Assembly: GCF_000425445.1 (NCBI RefSeq)
Contig: NZ_AUDL01000004.1
Coordinates: forward strand, 62,001-126,000
DNA: 64,000 bases
Reading direction: 5' to 3'
Source of the DNA: Flavobacterium denitrificans DSM 15936
GTDB lineage: Bacteria > Bacteroidota > Bacteroidia > Flavobacteriales > Flavobacteriaceae
Made by a program: the position numbers and the translations under genes. A model generated the notes under the pieces. The model was not told the origin of the DNA and made no database searches. It saw nothing but the letters and a program-made list of their open reading frames with translations. Below are positions 54,167 to 62,226 of the stretch, in pieces (within the stretch, counting starts at the first letter, position 1; every line of letters starts with the position of its first letter).

Positions 54167-56161
54167 TTATTTCACCAAATGCTGTAAGTTCGGGTCATTT
54201 TTGATACGCTCTATTTCGCTTTCAACAATATTCAGAATATCCAACTTTATCTGACGATAGTTGCTTTCAATTTGCTGTTTCATTTTGTCTTCTCCGTGTT
54301 CATCAACAAAAGATAAAATATCCGGTATGTTTTGATAGGCTTTGGTTTCGGCTGCTACCTTGTCATTATCCACCACGATTTCAGCATGAAAGATTTTTTG
54401 CTCAATACGCTCGTCAAAGTTATCTGACACGGAACCCACGAACATACCCTGTGTAAGCGTTGAAATTTTGGAAGCCGGGATAAGGCTGTCTAACTGCGTG
54501 GATATGGAAGTAGATTTATCGCTGCGGTTGATGGTCATACTTTGGCGTTTCTGCAATACTTTACCGAAACGTTCCGAAAGGCTTTTTGCCGTTTCGCCCA
54601 CAACCTGTCCACTGAATATATTACCAACAGTATTCTGAATTACCTTTGCTTCTTTGTCACCATAATCACGGATTAATTGCGAAAAATCCTGAAAGCCCAA
54701 ACATACCGCTACCTTATTACTTCTCGCAGTTGCTATTAGATTGTCCAGCCCCCTAAAATAAATTGTGGGCAGCTCATCTATGATAACCGAACTCTTTAAT
54801 TGCCCTTTTTTGTTGATGAGCTTTACAATTCTCGAATTGTATAAACCCAATGCTGCGGAGTAGATATTTTGGCGGTCGGGATTGTTACCTACGCACAAAA
54901 TTTTAGGTTCTTTGGGATTGTTGATGTCGAGCGTAAAATCATCCCCGGTCATTACCCAATACAATTGCGGGCTAATCATTCTTGACAAAGGAATTTTTGC
55001 CGATGCTATCTGTCCCTGCAATTGGTCTTGCGCTCCACCTTGCCAAGCATCCATAAACGGCGACAAATAATTTTCCAAATCGGGGTATGATGTCAGAATT
55101 GTAAATACGTCTGAATACTTTTTATTCAGCAATTCAATAGCGTGCGGGAACGTACAATACTTACCATCATCATAGATTTTCAGATACCAAATAATTGCCG
55201 CCAATAGGATAATTGGGCTTTCCACGAAAAAATCCCCTTGCTTCTGTATCCAGCTTCGATTGAGGTTCAGCATAATGGTATAAGCAGCTTCGTAGGCATC
55301 GGAAATATCCGTCATAAAATCAGGATTTAATGGATTGCAACGGTGGCTCTTTCTTGGGTCGTCAAAATTTATAACATAAAATTTTGGCAGAACTTTGTAC
55401 TTATCTGTATGTTTTAGCAAATGGTTGTAAGCAATGGTAGAAAGGTCATCAAATTTAAAATCGTAGATGTACATTGAAAAGCCTTTTTCAATCTGCTGTT
55501 TGATATAATTATTTACAATCGCATAAGATTTTCCGGAACCCGGAGTCCCCAAAACAATCGTTGCACGAAAAGGATTGACAATATTTATCCAGCCGTGATT
55601 CCATTTATTTTTATAATAAAACTTGGTAGGAAGATTGACAGAATATTCGTTTTCCATCAGTTTAGTTTCCTGCTGAAAACTTTCGTTCTCGTTGTTGAAA
55701 ACATCTTCCATTAAATTGGTACGAAGCAAACGGCTCATCCATACACCTGCCATCAGCAAGGCGATATAACCTAACGAGATAGTAAGGATATACAGAAATG
55801 TGCCTATTACCGGAGATAGCTTTAACAACGGTGCGTTCAGAAAGAACAGCACAAAACCAACGCCCAAAGCCGCGTAAATTTTAGACCAGGTTATCTTCTC
55901 ATTCTTTACGCCTTTCGTTCCTAGACAACTTAAAGCAAGCAATACCAAAGCAAAGGCTTTAGTATATAAGGTATGTGAAAATAAACCTGCTGTTCTATCG
56001 AAGTTGCCTAATATTTTGTTGATTATTTCCAATGTCCAGCCACGTTCCTTAAAGAAACCGTAGCAGAACCAATAAAGGTGCATCAGTACCAAAAGGATAC
56101 TCACAGCCCTCATAAAAGCCATTATTTTGGCTAAACCTCTTAAATCGTCTTCTCCCTGCAT
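54167..56161 (-). CDS. mobC: Coupling protein (VirD4/TraG-type ATPase, MobC)
   Basis: 664 residues. Four N-terminal membrane helices (to about 150) lead to a cytoplasmic ATPase with Walker A VLGTPGSGKSYAIV near 205 and the Walker B/DELP region SVIIDELPTIYFRG. In Bacteroidota ICEs this protein, called MobC, links the relaxosome to the mating channel. It is the last gene of the mobA-mobB-mobC group and starts about 100 bp after mobB ends. Confidence 0.93.
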   Translation of the reverse strand: MQGEDDLRGLAKIMAFMRAVSILLVLMHLYWFCYGFFKERGWTLEIINKILGNFDRTAGLFSHTLYTKAFALVLLALSCLGTKGVKNEKITWSKIYAALGVGFVLFFLNAPLLKLSPVIGTFLYILTISLGYIALLMAGVWMSRLLRTNLMEDVFNNENESFQQETKLMENEYSVNLPTKFYYKNKWNHGWINIVNPFRATIVLGTPGSGKSYAIVNNYIKQQIEKGFSMYIYDFKFDDLSTIAYNHLLKHTDKYKVLPKFYVINFDDPRKSHRCNPLNPDFMTDISDAYEAAYTIMLNLNRSWIQKQGDFFVESPIILLAAIIWYLKIYDDGKYCTFPHAIELLNKKYSDVFTILTSYPDLENYLSPFMDAWQGGAQDQLQGQIASAKIPLSRMISPQLYWVMTGDDFTLDINNPKEPKILCVGNNPDRQNIYSAALGLYNSRIVKLINKKGQLKSSVIIDELPTIYFRGLDNLIATARSNKVAVCLGFQDFSQLIRDYGDKEAKVIQNTVGNIFSGQVVGETAKSLSERFGKVLQKRQSMTINRSDKSTSISTQLDSLIPASKISTLTQGMFVGSVSDNFDERIEQKIFHAEIVVDNDKVAAETKAYQNIPDILSFVDEHGEDKMKQQIESNYRQIKLDILNIVESEIERIKNDPNLQHLVK

Positions 56162-56262
56162 TATTTTGATTTTTAATGTTCGGGAGGGAATTTATGGGCT
56201 ATGAAGACTGGCTATAAAAATGTGGCAGGCATTGGCGGTGCGTGGCAGTATTTGGCTGATTG

Positions 56263-57549
56263 TTATCGCTGACCTCTTTGGCGTTTTCTTTTCTTCTTCA
56301 TTTTATTGGCAAAATCCTGTTCCTCGTAATCTTCGCCCTGTGCTTCGGGAAGCAAGCCGCCCAATGCTTCAATCAAACCGTCTTCGTGTTTTTCCGTATT
56401 CAGGAAGTCGAACAAATGATGTGGTTCTTCCGCAGGAAGATCTGCATCATTTGATGTAGATACTTTCGGTTGCAATTCTACTGGCTCTTTAATCTCCGGT
56501 TTGATGTTATTATTCCAATAGTCATTAAAGGTGTTGGCAGAAAGTTCCTTTGCTAACCGTGAACCGTTCCAAACCGATTTAGAATTATGGTCTATAAACG
56601 TCATTCCGTAAATGCGCCCTGCATCGTTCCTCCTCACTACTACGTTAATGCCCTGTTCCACTAACTGTTTTTTAAAAGCCAGTTCATCAGTTGTTGATTT
56701 CAGGGCAATGGTAACGGCTGATTGTAATGTCTTTTGGGCTGGGTGTTCTTTCAAATCTGTTTTGCATTTCGCAAAATGCAGCTCCAAAGCCGGAAGCCCT
56801 GCATCTTTACCAAACAACGAAGCCTTAAAGGGATGCCCGGCTCTTTCGCCTTTCTCATTTAAAGGAATGTATAATAAACCCTGCCGTAGCTGCCCCTGCA
56901 ATTCGCCCTCTACCTTTTCGGTGGTAATATTGAACAGGGAAAGCAAGGCATTATATTCACCCAAAGTTTGAAACTTGTAATAATTCGGGAAGTGACGAAC
57001 TACTGAAGCAATTTGGCTTTTTACATCTCCAGCTTTGTAATTTACCGGACGGAAAATTTTGCCGTTCTGCTTGTGCTCTTTATCCGTTGCAGGTATCAAC
57101 CCGTGTTTCCTTTCGAGTTCACGGCACACATTCATAGACCGCATTTTCTCGAATTTGTCCGAAATTTTTTTACCCTCTTCGTCCACGCAAACCGATACAA
57201 TATGAATATGGCTACGGTCAATATCGGTATGCTTGAATACCACAAAAGGCTGTTCGCCGTAACCCATTTCCCTCATATATTCTTCCGCCATTTCCCTGTA
57301 CCTGTCATCACTTACTTTATCTTTCGGGTCAGGATTGAGCGAAATATGCAAAGTATGTTTCTCGGTATTGCGATTGGCTATTAGATAAGGGGCAAAAGAT
57401 TGAGCTAATTGCGCAACGGAATAATGACCGCTTGTGGTTTCAATCATCTTATTGCCAAACAAAATCTGCCCGTTTTCATTCTCTACTTTTAGCTGATTGT
57501 ATGCCAATGCCCCGTATAAATTTCCGCTTCTTCCGATTTTTGCTATCAT
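56263..57549 (-). CDS. mobB: Relaxase (MobB)
   Basis: 428 residues of the MobA/VirD2-type relaxase family of Bacteroidota elements. The N-terminal region holds the expected Tyr-rich start (RSGNLYGALAYNQLKVENEN) and the metal-binding His cluster in DRSHIHIVSVCVDEEG near 110-118. The C-terminal half is a helical, charged extension ending KKRKRQRGQR. It nicks at oriT and leads the strand into the recipient. It starts 2 bp after the mobA stop. Confidence 0.92.
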   Translation of the reverse strand: MIAKIGRSGNLYGALAYNQLKVENENGQILFGNKMIETTSGHYSVAQLAQSFAPYLIANRNTEKHTLHISLNPDPKDKVSDDRYREMAEEYMREMGYGEQPFVVFKHTDIDRSHIHIVSVCVDEEGKKISDKFEKMRSMNVCRELERKHGLIPATDKEHKQNGKIFRPVNYKAGDVKSQIASVVRHFPNYYKFQTLGEYNALLSLFNITTEKVEGELQGQLRQGLLYIPLNEKGERAGHPFKASLFGKDAGLPALELHFAKCKTDLKEHPAQKTLQSAVTIALKSTTDELAFKKQLVEQGINVVVRRNDAGRIYGMTFIDHNSKSVWNGSRLAKELSANTFNDYWNNNIKPEIKEPVELQPKVSTSNDADLPAEEPHHLFDFLNTEKHEDGLIEALGGLLPEAQGEDYEEQDFANKMKKKRKRQRGQR

Positions 57550-57551
57550 TT

Positions 57552-57989
57552 CTAAGGATTTTTTTTCACATATTTTGCTTCAAATTCTTCGGTTATCTGA
57601 ATGATTTTTTGGCATAATAGCGCCATCTCAGCAGTCTGTTTTTCCAATTTATAGAGAAAAGCTGCCGCCTTTTTCTCGGAAAAATGACGGTACAACAGCT
57701 TTACAATCTGGTTATAATTTACACCTACCGATCGAAACTGGCTGTGAAATGAAGTCAATCGCATATAAAAATCAACTGTCCCTTTGTCAATTTTAACCGA
57801 TTTCATCTCCTTGCTGAAAAGCAGCGAAATGATAAATTTTGCTTTATTGGGCATTCCCGATGTTTCAAAAAGCGATAAAAGTTTGGAATTTTCTTCATCC
57901 GTCAGTCGAAATACGTGGCGGTGGATGCTTGGGTCGTCTTTTGGCGAACGTCCACCCTTATTGCGTTTGTTGTTATTGTTTTCGTCCAT
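57552..57989 (-). CDS. mobA: Relaxosome accessory protein (MobA)
   Basis: 145 residues, basic. A ribbon-helix-helix-type N-terminal region (PSIHRHVFRLTDEENSKLLS) is followed by a helical tail (YNQIVKLLYRHFSEKKAAAF) with the SFHSQFRSVGVNYNQ motif usual for mobilisation proteins of these ICEs. It binds oriT and loads the relaxase. The hairpin-rich region directly upstream is the likely target. Confidence 0.9.
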   Translation of the reverse strand: MDENNNNKRNKGGRSPKDDPSIHRHVFRLTDEENSKLLSLFETSGMPNKAKFIISLLFSKEMKSVKIDKGTVDFYMRLTSFHSQFRSVGVNYNQIVKLLYRHFSEKKAAAFLYKLEKQTAEMALLCQKIIQITEEFEAKYVKKNP

Positions 57990-58054
57990 AACCTGTCCAT
58001 TTTAATACTTACACAAAACCCTGACTTCGGAAGGTGTTTTTCAGCTCCCGGCAG

Positions 58055-58151
58055 GGCAAGTTGTTTTGAGGCACGAACTCGGTTTCGAGTGCCTCAAAAC
58101 ACAACTTGCCGTGTTCCGTTGAACACAAAAATCCGCCCTTCGGGACGGATT
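58055..58151. other. Probable oriT: three adjacent hairpins
   Basis: Upstream of mobA lie a 20-bp inverted repeat with a 2-nt bulge (GGCAAGTTGTTTTGAGGCAC, 58055-58074, with 58089-58110; an inner CTCG/CGAG hairpin lies at its loop), then GTGTTC-CGTT-GAACAC (58111-58126), then AATCCG-CCC-TTC-GGG-A-CGGATT (58130-58151). Place and form fit an origin of transfer. The nick site cannot be read from sequence. Confidence 0.65.
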
Positions 58152-58438
58152 AAGTGTAACAGGGAAAAACGGCTCGATGCCGTTCTGTTTAGTTTCCTTT
58201 CTGTCAAGATGCTTCGCATAAATCTGTTAATAAATATCATTTTACAAAGTAAAGATCTGTCTGCAAGAATATTGTAATGTAATCACCAGACAAACTCTGC
58301 CTTTGATTGCCAAACACTACCACACATCAATAAGGAGTTAATTCAATTGCTTTATTTGCTTTATGGTTTTAATGCAGGTTATAAAAAATGCGTACAGGTA
58401 AATAAGAAAGGAGTATTTGGATACAGATATTTTGGAAT

Positions 58439-58508
58439 AAAAGCATAAGGTTTTAAAAGCGTAAAACTTTAAAAATGTAAAAGCATAAAAGTGGTAAAGC
58501 AGTTTACC
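58439..58508. promoter_or_regulatory. Iteron-like repeats and palindrome upstream of traA
   Basis: AAAAGCRTAA-type units occur at 58439, 58455 and 58479 with a variant at 58472, followed by GGTAAA-GCAG-TTTACC (58493-58508). They lie in the 700-bp gap between mobA and the ParA-like gene. They could be binding sites for partition or transfer regulators. The rest of the gap is AT-rich with no gene. Confidence 0.45.
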
Positions 58509-58687
58509 GATTGCAACGCTTACCATTTGCTAAAAATTATAACTCACCAAACTGTAATGAAAGCAAACAACAATCAAGGAAATTTTCAAAAAGGGAATAC
58601 AGGTTTCCGGAAAGTAGGTACTATTCAAATACACCAATATTCAAACCTACCAAACAAATAAAATGTGTAACAATAAATATTCAAAAA

Positions 58688-59455
58688 ATGGAAACAAAAA
58701 TGAAAACCTTAAAAATCAGTTTTTCAACGCCTAAGGGCGGTGTTGGAAAATCTACTATGACTGCACTACTTTCAAGTGTATTGCATTATCGTTTAGGATT
58801 TAATGTACTTGTAATGGATTGTGATTTTCCGCAACACAGTTTAGCCAATATGAGAGAAAGAGATTTGAAAACGATTATGCAGAATGACTACCATAAAAGA
58901 GCTGCAATGAAGTTGTATCAAAGTATCAATAAAAAGGCATATCCTATTATCAGTTGTAAAGCGGAGGATGCCTTATCAAAGGCTTTGGAATATGTAAATG
59001 AATCTGCAATAGAGCCTGATATAATTTTTTTTGACCTTCCGGGTACAGCCAATACAAAAGGTGTGCTTACTACTTTAAGAACAATGGATTTTATTTTTTC
59101 TCCAATCAGTGCTGACCGTCTAGTTATGGAAAGTACATTGAGCTTTACTAAAGCATTCCTTGGTTTACCCGAAACAGATCAGAGTAATAAGGATCAAAAA
59201 ATGTGGATGTTTTGGAACCAGGTAGACGGTCGGGAAAAGACAGGAATATACGAGGCTTATCAAAGTGTTATTAACGAGCTTGATTTATCTGTAATGACCT
59301 CAAAAATAATGGATAGTAAACGTTTTAGGAAAGAAACGGATGATACACTTAACAGTGTATTTCGGTCAAGTTTGCTACCTGCCGAACCACAGCTTATGAA
59401 AGCAACTAGAATAGATTTGTTTGTCGAGGAGTTTTTAAAAATTGTTAATCTCTAA
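58688..59455 (+). CDS. traA: ParA-family ATPase (TraA)
   Basis: 255 residues from ATG 58688 (METKMKTLKISFSTPKGGVG); a longer frame from 58511 begins inside AT-rich leader DNA and does not fit the family length. The deviant Walker A is PKGGVGKST, with later VMDCDFPQHSLANM and DIIFFDLPGTANTKG motifs. In Bacteroidota elements this first tra gene encodes a ParA/MinD-like ATPase, perhaps for element positioning. It is followed by a DUF3408 gene. Confidence 0.9.
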   Translation: METKMKTLKISFSTPKGGVGKSTMTALLSSVLHYRLGFNVLVMDCDFPQHSLANMRERDLKTIMQNDYHKRAAMKLYQSINKKAYPIISCKAEDALSKALEYVNESAIEPDIIFFDLPGTANTKGVLTTLRTMDFIFSPISADRLVMESTLSFTKAFLGLPETDQSNKDQKMWMFWNQVDGREKTGIYEAYQSVINELDLSVMTSKIMDSKRFRKETDDTLNSVFRSSLLPAEPQLMKATRIDLFVEEFLKIVNL

Positions 59456-59466
59456 AACACTTAAGG

Positions 59467-59871
59467 ATGTCCATAGATAAAAGAAGAAAAGACTTTGATA
59501 AACCTGCTGTTGATGAGGAGTTAATCATGAACATCATGAGTGGTAATAAGTCTTCTACTGTACCCGAAGCTAATCAGCAAAAAGAAATACTAAAGGAACC
59601 AAAACCAAAAGAAAAAGTCCGCACTGCTTCTTCGAAGAAGGTGGATTATGAGGAGATATTTATGGTCAATCGGTTTCCTTCAGGTCGTAATGGAAAGGTT
59701 GTTTACATACGTCCCGAATATCACGAAAGGTTAATCCGCATTGTGCAATTAACGAGGGAAGAAAAGACAACACTGTACTCATATATTGACAACATCCTTG
59801 AACATCACTTTAAGGAGTTTGGGGATGATATTACTGATTATTTCAACGAACGTTTTAAACCCATTTTATAA
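59467..59871 (+). CDS. DUF3408 conjugation protein
   Basis: 134 residues. A charged N-terminal half leads to a ribbon-helix-helix-like C-terminal region (GRNGKVVYIRPEYHERLIRI, TLYSYIDNILEHHFKEFGDD), the DUF3408 pattern seen after the ParA-like gene in CTnDOT-like tra operons. It is probably a DNA-binding partner of the ATPase, like ParB-type partners. It starts 11 bp after traA and ends 3 bp before the next gene. Confidence 0.88.
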   Translation: MSIDKRRKDFDKPAVDEELIMNIMSGNKSSTVPEANQQKEILKEPKPKEKVRTASSKKVDYEEIFMVNRFPSGRNGKVVYIRPEYHERLIRIVQLTREEKTTLYSYIDNILEHHFKEFGDDITDYFNERFKPIL

Positions 59872-59874
59872 GCT

Positions 59875-60510
59875 ATGGAAAATGTAATTGTGATATGCCT
59901 GCTGATAATCATTGTCCTGCTTTTGCAGGACAAGATTGTCATTAAGAAAAGGTCGGAGCAACAGCAGCCGAAACAGGAAAAAGTTAACCCAAACCTGCCG
60001 GATATTATGGGTCAGCCCAAGCCTGTAAGAAGCCTTTCAATTCCAAACAATGCCACTGAGAGCCAAATTGAGGAAACAGAGATAAATCCCTATAATTTAG
60101 ACATTGAATACGACAAAAATGAAAACGTAGGTATTCAAATTCCGCAGGAAGAGCTGGACGAAGTTTTCAGTAATATGCCTGATTTTGAAGAGGAAGAAGA
60201 AGAATGGAACAGGTATGGAATATCCGCAGGTGATGACAGTCTTGCCCAAGGGGTTACCTATGATGAACTGAGCTCCGTAGGGGTGTTACTCCAAAAAGAA
60301 AAATTGGAGCAGGCCCAAAAAGAAACGGCAATTGTAATAGTTCAAAAAATACAGGGTACTGAATTATTCAGCCTGCTGGAAAATTCTATAGAGGGTGCTT
60401 CAAGAAAAATAGCCATGCTGTTGGACAGCAGTCTCTCTGAACCTGATTCCGGTTCTTCCACTTTGCGGAAAAATAATTTGGGGGAGTTTGATATTGGGGA
60501 GTTTGTTTGA
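59875..60510 (+). CDS. traD: TraD-like conjugation protein
   Basis: 211 residues. One N-terminal membrane helix (VIVICLLIIIVLLLQDKIVI) anchors a polar, very acidic region (DFEEEEEEWNRYG) and a helical C-terminal domain (QAQKETAIVIVQKIQGTELF). Position and form match the TraD protein of Bacteroidota ICEs. Its exact role in transfer is unknown. Confidence 0.8.
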   Translation: MENVIVICLLIIIVLLLQDKIVIKKRSEQQQPKQEKVNPNLPDIMGQPKPVRSLSIPNNATESQIEETEINPYNLDIEYDKNENVGIQIPQEELDEVFSNMPDFEEEEEEWNRYGISAGDDSLAQGVTYDELSSVGVLLQKEKLEQAQKETAIVIVQKIQGTELFSLLENSIEGASRKIAMLLDSSLSEPDSGSSTLRKNNLGEFDIGEFV

Positions 60511-60556
60511 AAGGGCAATACTCCCCTTTATTTTTTAATAAAAAACACAGAATATC

Positions 60557-61378
60557 ATGGAAAGAGAGCTGCCAGTTATAAATATTGAAGGTACCGACTT
60601 TATTGTAGATGTATCCAAGCTTGAACTCAGGGAAATGGCTGACCCGACAAATATCATTGCATTTGAAAATATGCGTGATGTAGGAGATGGTTATACTTTT
60701 GACTACAGCCTGAAAAATAAAAATCTTCCATCTATGTTTGACCGTGAATATATAACAGTTAAGATTTCTGAATTTGTGGCACTTGATCCGCAAGGAATGG
60801 CTGCCCGATATAATTATGCACCAGAAGAGGTAAAGGGCAAATCTGATTTTGAGCTAATGGTAGATCAAAAAACTTTTGATCTGCGTGTAAACAAAGGAAT
60901 ATTGCCAACGGTAGATATTGCAGGACATACATTCTACGTTGATATCCGAATGGATATGCTACGACCAAAAGATGATTTCCTTTCTAAAGGTATTGTGCTC
61001 TCGAATATCGAAAACTACTACGATGAAGACAAAAGAACCTATACCATACCTTATAATCCTAACACCCACGAATTCCAGGAGCCCGACTATCAGAATATCA
61101 AGGAGCTTCCCAAAGATTTAATAGCTGTGCAGTTTCCCTCTGAAAGATTGCTTGACAGAATTGGATGGAACAGGCAACACGGATTTGAACTTACGCAAGG
61201 ACTTGCAAAGCACGGTTTGAAATTAAAGTTTACGGCGAAGCCTATTCCGTGGAAAAAAACCTTTCTTCCTGATTTGATTGAAAGCAACCTCAAAACCGAA
61301 AAGAACCACCAAAAAGCCAACGAAAAACAGCTGCTTGCACAACCGGATATAAGCAAACCTAAAGGACGAAAAATGTAA
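60557..61378 (+). CDS. Conserved ICE protein with internal repeat and KGRKM tail
   Basis: 273 residues with two similar halves: LPVINIEGTDFIVDVSKLEL (about 5-24) and LPTVDIAGHTFYVDIRMDML (about 116-135), each followed by a helix. No signal or membrane segment is present. The basic tail ends PKGRKM, as in the DUF3945 protein at 34.9 kb. It lies between traD and traE and is followed by a terminator. It is known from other Bacteroidota ICEs as a protein without assigned role. Confidence 0.8.
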   Translation: MERELPVINIEGTDFIVDVSKLELREMADPTNIIAFENMRDVGDGYTFDYSLKNKNLPSMFDREYITVKISEFVALDPQGMAARYNYAPEEVKGKSDFELMVDQKTFDLRVNKGILPTVDIAGHTFYVDIRMDMLRPKDDFLSKGIVLSNIENYYDEDKRTYTIPYNPNTHEFQEPDYQNIKELPKDLIAVQFPSERLLDRIGWNRQHGFELTQGLAKHGLKLKFTAKPIPWKKTFLPDLIESNLKTEKNHQKANEKQLLAQPDISKPKGRKM

Positions 61379-61397
61379 GTCGGAACTCCGAGAACAG

Positions 61398-61431
61398 AAC
61401 GCCAGACAGTAAAGAAGTCTGGCGTTTTTTT
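61398..61431 (+). terminator. Intrinsic terminator within the tra region
   Basis: AACGCCAGAC pairs with GTCTGGCGTT (loop AGTAAAGAA), followed by T7. It divides the traA-traD group from traE onward. Confidence 0.85.
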
Positions 61432-61491
61432 ATGCTTAAACATCTGCAATAATGCCAAAGTTAGCCAAGTAATTCCACTGACTGCCATATT

Positions 61492-61516
61492 GTTATGGCG
61501 CCTTGATTTCCATAAC
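61492..61516. promoter_or_regulatory. GTTATGG...CCATAAC inverted repeat before traE
   Basis: 7-bp arms (61492-61498 and 61510-61516) lie 60-85 bp before the traE ATG, next to an ATCTTTG stretch that may be part of a -7 box. It could be an operator for the traE-G transcript. Confidence 0.4.
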
Positions 61517-61575
61517 ATCTTTGTACTGAACGCCCGCAAAGTGCGGGAAATCAGAAACAATTAAAGTTTTTAATC

Positions 61576-61881
61576 ATGGAAAAACAAACAAAAAAAATCC
61601 TGTTGGCAGCAGTGGCAATGCTGACAGGTTTCGGTGCGCTGGCACAGGGCAATGGTACGGCGGGTATCAATGAAGCCACGCAGATGGTAACCTCATATTT
61701 CGATCCCGCCACACAGCTAATTTATGCCATCGGAGCAGTGGTAGGCCTTATAGGAGGTGTGAAGGTGTATAACAAATTCAGCAGCGGAGATCCCGACACC
61801 AGTAAGACGGCAGCAAGCTGGTTCGGTGCCTGCATCTTCTTAATTGTTGCTGCAACCATCCTGCGCTCATTCTTCCTTTAA
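61576..61881 (+). CDS. traE: TraE (DUF4134) conjugation protein
   Basis: 101 residues with an N-terminal signal-like helix (ILLAAVAMLTGFGALAQ) and two more hydrophobic segments (LIYAIGAVVGLIGGVKVYNK; WFGACIFLIVAATILRSFF). This is the DUF4134 pattern, similar in build to VirB2-type subunits. It is probably a membrane or pilus component of the mating channel. It is 12 bp before traF. Confidence 0.92.
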   Translation: MEKQTKKILLAAVAMLTGFGALAQGNGTAGINEATQMVTSYFDPATQLIYAIGAVVGLIGGVKVYNKFSSGDPDTSKTAASWFGACIFLIVAATILRSFFL

Positions 61882-61893
61882 TCCCACAGTCTT

Positions 61894-62226
61894 ATGAGTA
61901 ATTATAACATCAACAAGGGCATTGGGAGAACCGTAGAGTTTAAGGGGCTGAAAGCACAATACCTTTTCATTTTTGCAGGCGGACTGCTCGGGACCCTTAT
62001 CCTGGTCATGATACTATACATGGCTGGGGTTAACTCCTTCATCTGCCTGTTTCTGGGAGCGGGCGGTGCTTCTCTTATCGTTTGGCAGACTTTCTCCCTA
62101 AATAAAAAGTACGGTGAGCACGGACTTATGAAAGTGGGCGCGAATAAAAGACATCCGCGGTACATCATCTGCCGCAAGCCTGTACATCGCTACTTAAGAA
62201 TCACTACAAAACCCGATGCCTTATGA
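61894..62226 (+). CDS. traF: TraF (DUF4133) conjugation protein
   Basis: 110 residues with two membrane helices (YLFIFAGGLLGTLILVMILY and FICLFLGAGGASLIVWQTFS) after a short polar start (INKGIGRTVEFKGLK). It matches DUF4133, equivalent in position to VirB3. It overlaps traG by 4 bp (ATGA), so the pair is translated together. Confidence 0.92.
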   Translation: MSNYNINKGIGRTVEFKGLKAQYLFIFAGGLLGTLILVMILYMAGVNSFICLFLGAGGASLIVWQTFSLNKKYGEHGLMKVGANKRHPRYIICRKPVHRYLRITTKPDAL

